The translations under genes and the position numbers were made by a program. DNA of 64,000 bases from Chloroflexota bacterium (GTDB lineage Bacteria > Chloroflexota > Anaerolineae > Aggregatilineales > Phototrophicaceae): assembly GCA_023430545.1 (NCBI GenBank), contig JAEZAF010000199.1:32915-96914 (forward strand). Direction: 5' to 3'. Shown one piece after another: positions 45,473-54,182 of this stretch. Positions within the stretch are counted from its first letter, which is position 1. Every line of letters begins with the position of its first letter. The notes beneath the pieces are model-generated. The model was given only the letters and a program-made list of their open reading frames with translations. It made no database searches and had not been told where the DNA came from.

Positions 45473-46878
45473 GGTTCGGTTTCTTCCTGTCCCTGTCCTT
45501 CCCACGTAAATGCAAGCGGCTGTGTGGGATACAGCGGTTGATCGGGGGCATCCACATTCACAACTGCGATGCTCCACAGATATTCGTAACGCTCAGCGGT
45601 CAGTCCCTGCCATGTCCCCGGGATTCTGAAGAACAGATCGCGTGTTGTCGCAGTAAATTCCTGCTCGTCCTCGGTGCGCTCTACGGTAACCAGATAGACC
45701 TGATCTTCGCCGAGTACACCGGTCGCCACCCAGCGCAGGGTGACAATCTCATCCGCACGGAAAAACGCGCGGTTGCTGGGGCTTCGGCTGCTGGGTGCGT
45801 TGAAGGTCGCTGTCGGGGTCGGTGTAGCCGTCTCACTGCCAGAGGGTGTGGGAGAGAGGGTCGACGTCGGCATCGGAGCCGGTACGCGAACCTGCTGGCC
45901 CGGGCTAAGCGGGACCGAGCAGCCTTCACCACCAAACGTCTGGCCGAAGTCGCACTGAGAGAAGGTAATCTCAGGATTAAGCTGTGAAAGCACTTCAATT
46001 GTGGTGTCATGCAGCGAAGCGATGATAATCGCATTGTCTTGCGGTTGGACGAAGTAATAGGCCACACCGGGTGGCAGCGTCGGCGTAGGGGCAGAACCCG
46101 GATCGGCCACAATCGTCATATTAAGGTCAAATTCGGAAATCTGACTATCATTACTCACCGTTTCATCGGATGCACCATCCCCACGTGTGCTGCCTCCGAC
46201 TTCATCAGTGCTGTTAGGGTCCAGTGCCAGCGTCGGCGTCACTTCTGGTGTTGCATTCGGATCGGGTGTGCCAGTCGGCCACGGGACAATCAACTGCTGC
46301 CCCGGACGGATATCGTTGACATTGTCGAGATTATTCAGTTGGATCACCTCGGTCATCACAAACAGATCGCGATGTCCGCAGCGTGTCACCACAGCAATCA
46401 GGCCTTCCAGTTCCTGTACGGTTGGCAGGCACGGGGCAGGCGTTTCAGTAGGGGTAAAGGTCGCGGTCGGCGGCGGCGTCTCGCTCGGAGTGAGTGTAGG
46501 AGGCCCTAGCGTGACCGTTGGCTGAGCCAGCGTCGGTCGTGGGGTATTCGTCACCAGTGGATTACGCTGAACGACTGGCGCCCCCGGCAAACGGTTCATC
46601 AACTGGGGACCAAAGGCCAGCGTCAGTCCAGCGCCCATCAACAGCACCAGCACGGCCGCACAGCCCATCAGATAGCGTCGGGCGGCAGGCCGCAGGCTCT
46701 CTTCCAGCAGATCGGTCTCACCAAACTGGCTCTGAAATTCGGTTGAGCGCAGCCCACCAGTCTGGGTTGAGGATACCGAAGCGACGTTTTCCAGCGCCGT
46801 GCCGCAGTTGCTGCACATCGCTGAATTCTGCGAGTTCGGGGTATCACAGATCGGGCAGATCTTAAATGCTTGCGACAA
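45469..46878 (-). CDS. zinc-ribbon membrane protein with LysM repeats
   Basis: 469 residues. An N-terminal zinc ribbon (CPICDTPNSQNSAMCSNCG, Cys8-Cys11 and Cys22-Cys25) lies in the cytoplasm, then a membrane helix (~68-90) and Thr/Pro linkers. Two LysM-type units follow (~150-200 and ~275-340), the second with CDF...CSVPL, and a C-terminal Ig-like domain (TLRWVATGVLGEDQVYLV). It shares the second LysM, linker and Ig-like parts with the downstream lipoprotein, so the two are paralogues with different membrane anchors. The start seems to be TTG with AGGAA ~12 nt upstream; no ATG fits. Confidence 0.83.
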   Translation of the reverse strand: MSQAFKICPICDTPNSQNSAMCSNCGTALENVASVSSTQTGGLRSTEFQSQFGETDLLEESLRPAARRYLMGCAAVLVLLMGAGLTLAFGPQLMNRLPGAPVVQRNPLVTNTPRPTLAQPTVTLGPPTLTPSETPPPTATFTPTETPAPCLPTVQELEGLIAVVTRCGHRDLFVMTEVIQLNNLDNVNDIRPGQQLIVPWPTGTPDPNATPEVTPTLALDPNSTDEVGGSTRGDGASDETVSNDSQISEFDLNMTIVADPGSAPTPTLPPGVAYYFVQPQDNAIIIASLHDTTIEVLSQLNPEITFSQCDFGQTFGGEGCSVPLSPGQQVRVPAPMPTSTLSPTPSGSETATPTPTATFNAPSSRSPSNRAFFRADEIVTLRWVATGVLGEDQVYLVTVERTEDEQEFTATTRDLFFRIPGTWQGLTAERYEYLWSIAVVNVDAPDQPLYPTQPLAFTWEGQGQEETEP

Positions 46879-47016
46879 TCAGCAGTAATTCCTGTATGAT
46901 TTCGTCTTGCTTACATCTGTAAAGGCGCATTATACGACGCTTCAGCACAGTAACGGAAGACAAAGCCTGAATACCAGCGCTTCACCTATGCTTTTCCGCT
47001 TGTGTACTTCAACCCG

Positions 47017-47046
47017 TTGCCAAAATGCCCTCTGAATCAATACAAT
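47017..47046 (+). promoter_or_regulatory. sigma-70-type promoter upstream of acetyltransferase
   Basis: TTGCCA (47017-47022), 18-nt spacer, TACAAT (47041-47046), 52 nt before the ATG. It lies in the 219-nt divergent gap that also serves the LysM operon; nothing else is seen there. Confidence 0.5.
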
Positions 47047-47097
47047 TTCGTCATGGAAACTGTCTGCCTGTTCCTCCTTAACTGATCGGAAATCGAC

Positions 47098-48270
47098 ATG
47101 AGTCGTGCTGAAACCGTCCATATCCGCCGTGTAGAGTCCCCGGCTGATTTTAAAGCCTTTGTAGAATTCCCGTGGAACATTTACAAGGATGACCCCAACT
47201 GGATTCCACCGCTGGTCTCCATGCGTTATGAGATCCTCGACAAAAAGAAAAATCCCGCCTGGGAATATCTGGAAGGGGAATACTTTATCGCCCAACGCGG
47301 TGCTGAGATTGTCGGCACCGTCGCGGCCTTCATCAATCACCGCCATAACGAGTTTCACAATGAGAACATCGGATGGTTCGGGGCCTTCGAAACCATCAAC
47401 GATGCCGAAGTCGCTGCTGCCCTGCTCAACACCGCTGTGGACTGGGTGCGTGCCAAAGGCTGTGACGCCATTCGCGGCCCGCAGACGCTCACCACGCATG
47501 AGGATGTCGGCCTGCTGATCGACGGCTTCGAGCCGCCAGTGCTGCTGATGCCCTATCATCACGCCTACTATCAGCCCCTGATCGAGTCTCAATCCGGCTT
47601 CGAAAAGGTCATGGATCATTACAGCTTCTATCAGAACTGGGGGATGGTGCAGGAAAGCAATCTGGAAGACCGGTTTAACCGCATCACAGCACGCATAGTC
47701 CAGCGTGGGAAGATCACCCTGCGCTCGCTGGACAGAAAAAACCTCAAGGCCGAATTTGCCCTATTCAAGCAGCTCTACAATCAGGCGTGGAGCGAAAACT
47801 GGGGTTTTGTCCCCATGACCGAGAAGGAACTCGACGCGCTGATCAACAGCCTGAGCATGCTTTTCGATCCTGATCTCGCCTGCTTCGCTGAAATCGATGG
47901 GCAGCCAGTCGGATTCCTGCTTGTTGTGCCGGATTTTAATCAGGTGCTGCGCAAGGCCAATCCACAGGCCGGCGTCCCCGAGATCTGGACGCTGCTCAAG
48001 GCCCTCTGGTACTGGAAGGTGCGCAAGGTCATTACCGGCACCCGTGTCCCGCTGATGGGTGTGGTGGCAGAACACCGCAAAAAAGGTGTGGACCTCGCCA
48101 TGTGCCATCATGCCATGCTGCAAATCCGCAAAAAGCATTATGACGAAGTGGACTGCGGCTGGATTCTTGAATCAAATCACGATATGGTCGGGGTTCTGAA
48201 AGGCTTCGGCATGATCATCCACCGCACCTATCGGCTGTACGAAAAGGCGCTGGGCCAATCAGCGCAGTAA
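47098..48270 (+). CDS. GNAT-fold protein (YghO-like)
   Basis: 390 residues resembling the two-lobed GNAT-like family typified by E. coli YghO. N-terminal phrase FVEFPWNIYKDDPNWIPPL, then a degenerate acetyltransferase lobe ending GPQTLTTHEDVGLLIDGF, and a second lobe (~200-385) with FAEIDGQPVGFLLVVPDFNQ and a C-terminal ESNHDMVGVLKGFGM. No membrane segment. Acyl transfer is inferred; the acceptor is unknown. CGGAA lies ~7 nt before the ATG. Single gene. Confidence 0.78.
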   Translation: MSRAETVHIRRVESPADFKAFVEFPWNIYKDDPNWIPPLVSMRYEILDKKKNPAWEYLEGEYFIAQRGAEIVGTVAAFINHRHNEFHNENIGWFGAFETINDAEVAAALLNTAVDWVRAKGCDAIRGPQTLTTHEDVGLLIDGFEPPVLLMPYHHAYYQPLIESQSGFEKVMDHYSFYQNWGMVQESNLEDRFNRITARIVQRGKITLRSLDRKNLKAEFALFKQLYNQAWSENWGFVPMTEKELDALINSLSMLFDPDLACFAEIDGQPVGFLLVVPDFNQVLRKANPQAGVPEIWTLLKALWYWKVRKVITGTRVPLMGVVAEHRKKGVDLAMCHHAMLQIRKKHYDEVDCGWILESNHDMVGVLKGFGMIIHRTYRLYEKALGQSAQ

Positions 48271-48343
48271 CCGACAACCGGCATATAAACAGATGCGGAC
48301 CGGATCTTCCCGGCCCACACTGTGAATGATTTTAAACGAGGTT

Positions 48344-49636
48344 CTACCCGGAAAGCTGATCGACGGCCCGCTGCACTGCTTCCCGTGCAGACACTTCGCC
48401 ACGGATCACGCTGACCAGCGCCGTCTGCATCGCACGCAGGGTATTGCCGGTGGGCTGGCCGGCAATCGGCGGTTGTACGTTGGCAAGCAGCGAGTCCATA
48501 AACTGGAGTGAGAGCGCTTCCGGTGGATACAGCCGCAGCGTATCGCTCCGGGAAGCGATTACGCCCAACGACTGGGCATATTCCCCCTGCCGTTCAACAT
48601 CCATCAGCCAGTTGATCATCTGTCCGGCCAGACCCTGCTGCTGGGCATCACTTGCGGTCAGCACCCAGATCCAGCCATTCACCTGTGAGATCACGGTCCC
48701 GTTATGGGTCGGGAGGGTCGCTGGATAGACCGTCGCACTCTGCCTCGCGAGCTGATGAAACTGCGTGCTGGTCACAATCCCGATATCCGTCCCGCCATCC
48801 AGCAGGCTTGGCAGATAGGCCGAAATTGCCGTGTAATCAAGAATCGTCTGATCGATCAGGCCGCTTTCGACCAGATCCTCATAAAAGGTCAGCACATCAA
48901 GCAGTGCCTGTTCATTGAGGGTCGCCGTGCCATTCTCGACAGGTGTGCCACCTGCCGCCAGATACTGAAGCCAGAATACCTCGCTGATCCCGCTGCGGTT
49001 GATCGGGGCCATATAGCGCAGACGGTTCTCGATGACCTCATCGAAGCTAATGCTGGTATCAGAGAGTTCGTCATCGGTGTGCGCCGCCATCAGCACATCG
49101 AGCACATACGGCACGCCGTAAAGCTGATCTTCGACCGTCGCGAGCCGCAGGGCTGTCTCATCGAGTTCGGCAATCACACTGGCTGTGATCAATCCATCCA
49201 GCGGAAACAGCAGGTTAGCCTGCTCTGCTGCCAGGAAATCTTCATATCGCAGCAGTGTCAGATCCGGCAGCGCACCGGGCGCAACAGACGCCGCACTGCG
49301 CAGGGTCGATAAAATCCCCCCGACATCCTGCGAGGCCTTACGCCGCAGCTCAATCGTGACATTCTGTTCAGCGGCAAAGCTCTGAATCTGCTCGTCAAAT
49401 GCTGCCGTGATCTGAGCATTATCAGAGGGGTACATCTGATCTGGCACCCAGATGACCAGCCCGCGCTCTTCGCTGACAGAAGCGGTAATCTCAGGGGTTG
49501 CCATGCTTGAGGCGGTGGCTTCGGCCTCAGCGGTCACTGCCGGGGTCACCGTAATCGTCAGTTGCGACTGCGGCTGACAGGCCATCAGCCCTGCGCAGAG
49601 CATGAATATCAGAATAAGCTGAAATCGACGCTGCAT
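48344..49636 (-). CDS. extracellular solute-binding lipoprotein
   Basis: 430 residues, family 1 substrate-binding protein of sugar-type ABC transporters. Lipobox LMAC at the end of a hydrophobic signal, then a Thr/Ala/Glu linker and two alpha/beta lobes with LPDLTLLRYEDFLAAEQANLLFPLD and GIVTSTQFHQLA. The ATG at 49636 has AAAAGGAA 6 nt upstream; the frame extends to 49702. No permease or ATPase gene flanks it, so it is an orphan here. The ligand cannot be told. Confidence 0.83.
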   Translation of the reverse strand: MQRRFQLILIFMLCAGLMACQPQSQLTITVTPAVTAEAEATASSMATPEITASVSEERGLVIWVPDQMYPSDNAQITAAFDEQIQSFAAEQNVTIELRRKASQDVGGILSTLRSAASVAPGALPDLTLLRYEDFLAAEQANLLFPLDGLITASVIAELDETALRLATVEDQLYGVPYVLDVLMAAHTDDELSDTSISFDEVIENRLRYMAPINRSGISEVFWLQYLAAGGTPVENGTATLNEQALLDVLTFYEDLVESGLIDQTILDYTAISAYLPSLLDGGTDIGIVTSTQFHQLARQSATVYPATLPTHNGTVISQVNGWIWVLTASDAQQQGLAGQMINWLMDVERQGEYAQSLGVIASRSDTLRLYPPEALSLQFMDSLLANVQPPIAGQPTGNTLRAMQTALVSVIRGEVSAREAVQRAVDQLSG

Positions 49637-49791
49637 AGCGTTCCTTTTCCCGAAAATGCGATCGGCATTGCGCAGAATAGAGGTTTCACCGAAGAATGCC
49701 AATCGTCATTCTTCCAGAAGTTCACCGTCTGCACAATGCCACAACATTACACTGCCAGCCTGCCCGTCTTCAGTACACCCAATGCGTACAC

Positions 49792-50145
49792 CTATTCGTC
49801 CCGACGAGCCAGCATCGGCCCCAGCTTACGCCCGCCAAGCAGATGCATATGGAGATGGAACACTTCCTGCCCGCCGTCACTGCCGCAGTTCACCAGCAGA
49901 CGATAACCGCCTTCAGCAATCCCTTCCTGCTCGGCGATCTTCTTTGCGACAATGAACAGATGCCCCAATACCGCCTCATCTTCTTCGGTCACATCATTGA
50001 CCGTTGGGATTTCCTTATTAGGGATGATCAGGATATGCGTCGGTGCCTGCGGCTGAATATCGCGAAAGGCGGTGACGCGCTCATCCTGATACAAAATATC
50101 CGCCGGGATTTCTTTAGCAATTATTTTGGAGAAAATAGTCGGCAT
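49792..50145 (-). CDS. HIT-family nucleotide hydrolase
   Basis: 117-residue HINT-type protein. It has the family start [19 protein letters not shown], the middle [21 protein letters not shown] and the histidine triad HLHMH (with GQEVFH just before). It hydrolyses adenosine phosphoramidates and acyl-AMPs in the cytoplasm. The ATG at 50145 has AGGAGA about 8 nt upstream; the longer open frame to 50364 crosses the divergent moaB gene and is rejected. 155 nt separate it from the downstream solute-binding gene. Confidence 0.93.
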   Translation of the reverse strand: MPTIFSKIIAKEIPADILYQDERVTAFRDIQPQAPTHILIIPNKEIPTVNDVTEEDEAVLGHLFIVAKKIAEQEGIAEGGYRLLVNCGSDGGQEVFHLHMHLLGGRKLGPMLARRDE

Positions 50146-50259
50146 CGCGTTCGTCTCCTGAGTGTAGATACCTGCGTTCACACAAGCCGTAAGTATATAA
50201 TGCAGCCGGAGACTCGTCCAAGCATCGGACAGCATCAGTAAACTTCGAGAGGAATGATC

Positions 50260-50772
50260 ATGAGCGTTCAGGAACATCACCGCAAAGCCGGACAGGATCC
50301 TGTTACGGTTGCCATTGTCACCGTCAGCGATACCCGTACACCAGAAACTGACGTCAACCGTCACTATCTTGAGTCACAGCTTACAGAACACGGACATCAT
50401 CAGGGTGGATACCGCCTCATCAAAGACGAACCTGCACAGGTTGAAGCGGTCCTCGATGAACTCACTGCAAATCCCGCCGTTCAATTGGTGATCTTCAACG
50501 GCGGCACCGGCATCGCCCCGCGTGATACCACCTACGATGTCATTAGCCGTAAGCTGGAAAAGCCGCTTCCGGGCTTCGGCGAGATCTTCCGCATGCTGAG
50601 CTATCAAGAAGTCGGTGCCGCCGCCATGCTTAGCCGTGCAACGGCTGGCGTGTATCGAAATGTGGTGGTGCTTTCAACACCCGGCAGCCCGAATGCCGTC
50701 CAGCTTGCATGGGAAAAACTCATCCTTCCGGAGATCTATCATCTGGCATGGGAAGTCGTGCGCAAAAGCTGA
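50260..50772 (+). CDS. moaB: molybdenum cofactor protein MoaB/MogA
   Basis: 170 residues. [15 protein letters not shown] near the N-terminus and [16 protein letters not shown] are the molybdopterin-binding signature; [24 protein letters not shown] and [13 protein letters not shown] follow. MoaB/MogA-type proteins adenylylate molybdopterin before metal insertion. I chose the second ATG (50260), because GAGAGGA abuts the first ATG and stands 6 nt from the second. No other cofactor genes are nearby. MoaB fits better than MogA by length and opening. Confidence 0.9.
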   Translation: MSVQEHHRKAGQDPVTVAIVTVSDTRTPETDVNRHYLESQLTEHGHHQGGYRLIKDEPAQVEAVLDELTANPAVQLVIFNGGTGIAPRDTTYDVISRKLEKPLPGFGEIFRMLSYQEVGAAAMLSRATAGVYRNVVVLSTPGSPNAVQLAWEKLILPEIYHLAWEVVRKS

Positions 50773-50869
50773 GAGGACTGACCGATTTGTCCCCTGTACT
50801 CTATACAATCGCTGGATCTTGTGTATAATAACGTGAGGTTGTGGCAAGCACATCACAACCAACAGCACT

Positions 50870-50959
50870 GGAGAGGTGCTAGAGTGGTTGAATAGGCTCG
50901 TCTCGAAAACGAGTGTGGTGCCGTAAGCGCCACCGAGGGTTCGAATCCCTCCCTCTCCG
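50870..50959 (+). tRNA. tRNA-Ser (anticodon CGA)
   Basis: 90-nt class II tRNA: acceptor GGAGAGG/CCTCTCC with G73, D arm, anticodon stem CTCGT/ACGAG around loop CTCGAAA (anticodon CGA), a long variable arm GTGGTGCCGTAAGCGCCAC, and T arm GGGTTCGAATCCC. CCA is not encoded (CAG follows). A TATAAT lies at 50824-50829, 41 nt upstream. Confidence 0.96.
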
Positions 50960-50973
50960 CAGATCACATTTCA

Positions 50974-51009
50974 CAAAAACCGGATACCTGTTGGCATCCG
51001 GTTTTTGTT
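50974..51009 (+). terminator. intrinsic terminator after tRNA-Ser
   Basis: Stem AAAAACCGGAT-a-CC / GG-c-ATCCGGTTTTT with one mismatch, followed by GTTTTG. Confidence 0.85.
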
Positions 51010-51090
51010 TTGCCTGTCGGTGGAGTGTCCGACTTGGACTTTGGTTGTGCTGGTGACACATAGGCAACTGCCTATACTGGAACATAGGCC

Positions 51091-52521
51091 ATGGCAGCAG
51101 ACGTCATGACATCGCACCTTGAACATCATCGCCCACATCCAGTACGAAAGGCCACCTCTATGCGCGACTTACTTCACGAAACTGCCGACCGTGCGGCTGA
51201 TTATCTGGAAGCACTCCAGACTCGCCGTATTGCTCCCGATGCTGATGCCGTTAACGCTCTCACAACATTCGATGAACCGCTGCCAGATGCGTCCTCTGAT
51301 CCTGCCGAGACTCTGCGAATGCTTGACGATATCGGCTCACCCGCCACCATGCTGATGAGCAGTGGGCGCTTTTTCGGGTTTGTGATCGGCAGTAAACTCC
51401 CGGCGGCAATGGCCGCTAACTGGCTGGCAACCGCCTGGGACAATAACACTGCCTACTTTCGGACAACCCCTGCACCGACCAAGGTGGAAAATGTCGCACT
51501 AGGCTGGCTGCTGGATGTTCTGGGATTACCTCCAGACTGCGGTGGTGCATTTGTGACGGGCGCGACAATGGCAAACCTGACCGCGATTGCGACCGGGCGT
51601 CATGTCGTGCTGAAGGATGCGGGATGGGATGTCGAAGCTGACGGCCTGTTCGGTGCACCTCCCATCACTGTTGTTGTGGGTGAGGAAGTACACCCCACCC
51701 TGATCAAGTCACTCGGTCTGCTGGGTCTGGGTCGTAATCGCGTGGTACGGGTACCTGTCGATAATCAGGGACGGATGCGTTCGAATGCGTTCCCGAAGCT
51801 GACAGGGCCTTCGATTGTCTGTTTACAGGCAGGTAATGTAAACACCGGCGCATTTGATCCGGCTGGCGAGATCATCCCGCTGGCACGCGAAGCGGGTGCA
51901 TGGATACATGTCGATGGCGCATTCGGACTGTGGGCAGCCGCAGCCCCTGCCCGTGCACACCTGATGGAAAACTATAATCAGGCGGACTCATGGGCAACCG
52001 ATGCTCACAAGTGGCTGAACGTACCCTATGACAGCGGATTAGCCTTCACACGAAATCCCGAGGCGATGCGTGCCGCCATGTCGGTCACAGCAGCTTATCT
52101 TCCTGTTGAGGAACAGCGCGAGCCGTCGCACTATACCCCCGAACTCTCGCGGCGGGCACGCGGGGTTGATGTGTGGGCGGCGATGCGTTCATTAGGACGC
52201 TCCGGCATCGCAGACCTGGTCGAACGCTGCTGTCGTCATGCGGAGCGCTTTGCAAAGGAACTACGTGCTGCTGGCTTCGAAATACTCAATGAAGTGGTGA
52301 TCAATCAGGTACTGGTCTCTTTCGGGGATGCCGAAACAACCAACCGCATCATTCACGCGATTCAGGAAGACGGCACCTGCTGGGCAGGCACAACCATCTG
52401 GCAGGAAAAGACAGCGATGCGTATCAGCGTGTCATCGTGGGAGACAACCGATGCCGATGTCGAACGCAGCCTCGATGCGATTATCCGTATCGCGAACAAA
52501 ATCCGCTTGCATCAGCCGTAA
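51091..52521 (+). CDS. PLP-dependent group II amino-acid decarboxylase family protein
   Basis: 476 residues, fold type I PLP enzyme of the aromatic-amino-acid/glutamate decarboxylase family. Visible: GRFFGFVIGSKLPAAMAANWL, TSGATMANLTAI-like VTGATMANL, HPTLIKSLGLLGLG, VHVDGAFGLW-type motif with Asp, and the Schiff-base Lys in ATDAHKWLNVPYD. The family removes CO2 from amino acids; some members are aldehyde synthases. Starts at 51091 or at the ATG of codon 24 (51160, AAAGG ~10 nt upstream) are both possible. Specificity unknown. A terminator follows. Confidence 0.85.
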   Translation: MAADVMTSHLEHHRPHPVRKATSMRDLLHETADRAADYLEALQTRRIAPDADAVNALTTFDEPLPDASSDPAETLRMLDDIGSPATMLMSSGRFFGFVIGSKLPAAMAANWLATAWDNNTAYFRTTPAPTKVENVALGWLLDVLGLPPDCGGAFVTGATMANLTAIATGRHVVLKDAGWDVEADGLFGAPPITVVVGEEVHPTLIKSLGLLGLGRNRVVRVPVDNQGRMRSNAFPKLTGPSIVCLQAGNVNTGAFDPAGEIIPLAREAGAWIHVDGAFGLWAAAAPARAHLMENYNQADSWATDAHKWLNVPYDSGLAFTRNPEAMRAAMSVTAAYLPVEEQREPSHYTPELSRRARGVDVWAAMRSLGRSGIADLVERCCRHAERFAKELRAAGFEILNEVVINQVLVSFGDAETTNRIIHAIQEDGTCWAGTTIWQEKTAMRISVSSWETTDADVERSLDAIIRIANKIRLHQP

Positions 52522-52543
52522 ACCTAAACAGAGATACGCCTGT

Positions 52544-52578
52544 AAAACCAGCGATGTCAGATCCATCGCTGGTTTTTG
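52544..52578. terminator. bidirectional terminator
   Basis: Perfect 13-bp stem AAAACCAGCGATG/CATCGCTGGTTTT with a 7-nt loop between the convergent decarboxylase and arginase-fold genes; T runs on both strands. Confidence 0.87.
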
Positions 52579-52579
52579 T

Positions 52580-53476
52580 TTACCCACCCAGCCGCTGTAG
52601 CGTAAGTCCCGACACAATACACTCAGCAAACGCCTGAGCAATACGCCCATCCGGATCGAGTTTGGGATTGAAAATGGTAACGGTCATGCCAACGGCTTTG
52701 CCTGTTCGCATCAAGCGCTGCAGCACCGCAGCTAACTCCTCATAGCTCAGGCCATCCGGCTGCCGATAATCCACAGCCGGCATGATCGTATCCGATAGCA
52801 CATCAGCATCCAGATGAATCCAGAAGCCTTCCAGGTCGTCCCCCACCAGAATCTTAAGCACTTCGTCGAGGCTGGATTGCAGACCCACAGTGCGAAGCTG
52901 GTGGAGTTCATGATTACGAATCGAAGTCTGGCGTATGTCCTGGCTTCCTTCATCAACCGCAGTGTCTGCATCGCGATAGCCAAAGACCGCCACATCCTGA
53001 TCCCTGATGAGTGGGTGAAGGCCCTCGATATCAGTGAGAAGTTTTGGACCGCGCCCTGTGACGATTGCCAGCTCCATGGAAGCCGCTTCACCATAAGGGT
53101 CAGCTTCCGGCTGATAAAAATCGGCATGACCGTCAAGAAACATCAGCCCGAATTGACCGATCCGCCGCAAACCCAGCATCGCCCCGATCAGGATACTGCA
53201 GTCTCCGCCCAGCAGGATGGGAAACTGACCTCCTTTGATGACCGGGAGTATGCGATCAGCAACTGCCTGGGAATAACCCCGAATAGCCTCACTGTTACGG
53301 ATCAGCGTGTCCGGGTCTCGCTGATCGGAAAAAGCGGGCGGGCTGATAGCTCCGGCATCATCTGCGTTCAGCCGCTGTATTAACCCTACCGATTTAAGTG
53401 CAGCCGGCGGCTCCTCAACACCAGAGGGCCACAATCCCAGCGTGGATGGGGCGTCGATTACCTTGAAGATCGCCAT
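52580..53476 (-). CDS. arginase/agmatinase-fold protein
   Basis: 298 residues of the ureohydrolase superfamily, which hydrolyses guanidino compounds with a di-manganese centre. Metal motifs: GGDCS (Cys93), FLDGHAD (Asp115, His117, Asp119) and HLDADVL (Asp223, Asp225). In classical arginases the first motif is GGDHS, so one histidine ligand is replaced by Cys here. The second Met (53476) is chosen because AGGAG abuts the first ATG but is 6 nt from the second. Substrate is uncertain; arginase, agmatinase and formiminoglutamase all share the fold. The altered ligand is discussed in findings. Confidence 0.85.
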   Translation of the reverse strand: MAIFKVIDAPSTLGLWPSGVEEPPAALKSVGLIQRLNADDAGAISPPAFSDQRDPDTLIRNSEAIRGYSQAVADRILPVIKGGQFPILLGGDCSILIGAMLGLRRIGQFGLMFLDGHADFYQPEADPYGEAASMELAIVTGRGPKLLTDIEGLHPLIRDQDVAVFGYRDADTAVDEGSQDIRQTSIRNHELHQLRTVGLQSSLDEVLKILVGDDLEGFWIHLDADVLSDTIMPAVDYRQPDGLSYEELAAVLQRLMRTGKAVGMTVTIFNPKLDPDGRIAQAFAECIVSGLTLQRLGG

Positions 53477-53607
53477 CTTCATCTCCTGAACAGTGATTTC
53501 CTGTACTGTCAGATGCGTCTTAACGTGTTATCCTTGCCTGCATGTGTTGTATGAGCAGTCACACTTCTGAAACAGGCACGGTCTGACTTCAGGAATGAGG
53601 AGTTTTA

Positions 53608-54069
53608 ATGCCACGGGTTATCAGAAACCACACACTCCACTTCAACGCCCCGATTGATGTAATCTTCCCACTTTTTACCCCCATCAAGGAAAAGCTCTGG
53701 GCACATGGATGGGACCCTAAAATCATCTTCAGCGTAACCCCAACCGCGGAGGAAAAAGGCGCAGTCTTCCAGATTCAGCACACCGGAGAGCCACCTCAGA
53801 TTTGGGTAATCACGCATTACGACCCTCAGAAATACGAAATCGAGTTCACCCAGTTTAACCAGAACTCGCATATTACCCTGATCACCATCCGTTGCATTGG
53901 CACATCCCAGACCGACGTTTACGTCTCCTATACTGTCATCCCTCTCACCAAAGCCGGAGATGAGTATGCTCAGGCCTTTACAGAAGGCCATTTCCGCCTG
54001 AATCGCATGGCGTGGTGGCAGGAATCCATCGAGCGCTACCTCAAGCAGAGTTATAACGCCGGTGTCTGA
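53608..54069 (+). CDS. small SRPBCC (START-like) domain protein
   Basis: 153 residues, one SRPBCC domain: NHTLHFNAPIDVIFPLFTPIKEKLWAHGWDP, a curved sheet with alternating hydrophobics, and a C-terminal helix (HFRLNRMAWWQESIERYL). It would bind a hydrophobic ligand in a central cavity. GAGGAG lies 6 nt before the ATG. It stands alone between two minus-strand genes. Not closely like the SRPBCC part of the gene at 120-1601. Ligand unknown. Confidence 0.8.
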   Translation: MPRVIRNHTLHFNAPIDVIFPLFTPIKEKLWAHGWDPKIIFSVTPTAEEKGAVFQIQHTGEPPQIWVITHYDPQKYEIEFTQFNQNSHITLITIRCIGTSQTDVYVSYTVIPLTKAGDEYAQAFTEGHFRLNRMAWWQESIERYLKQSYNAGV

Positions 54070-54092
54070 CATCCACGCTCAGGTATATAAGT

Positions 54093-54130
54093 AAAAACGC
54101 AGAGAGTCGCATCATCCTCACTCTCTGCGT
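54093..54130 (-). terminator. intrinsic terminator of the gcv operon
   Basis: Perfect 11-bp stem ACGCAGAGAGT/ACTCTCTGCGT with a 12-nt loop; on the minus strand it is followed by TTTTAC. It lies 53 nt past the gcvPB stop. Confidence 0.8.
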
Positions 54131-54182
54131 CTTCATTCTCAACTGATTTCGGACGAAACTGCGCCTCGTTTAAGCGACTGGA

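Noticed and set aside
44700..46500. Repeated Thr/Pro codons resembling direct repeats
   Set aside because: These are low-complexity linkers of LysM proteins, not a CRISPR array: no constant repeat length, no unique spacers.
46942..47619. 225-residue minus-strand frame
   Set aside because: Antisense to the YghO-like GNAT gene, which has a promoter and recognisable motifs.
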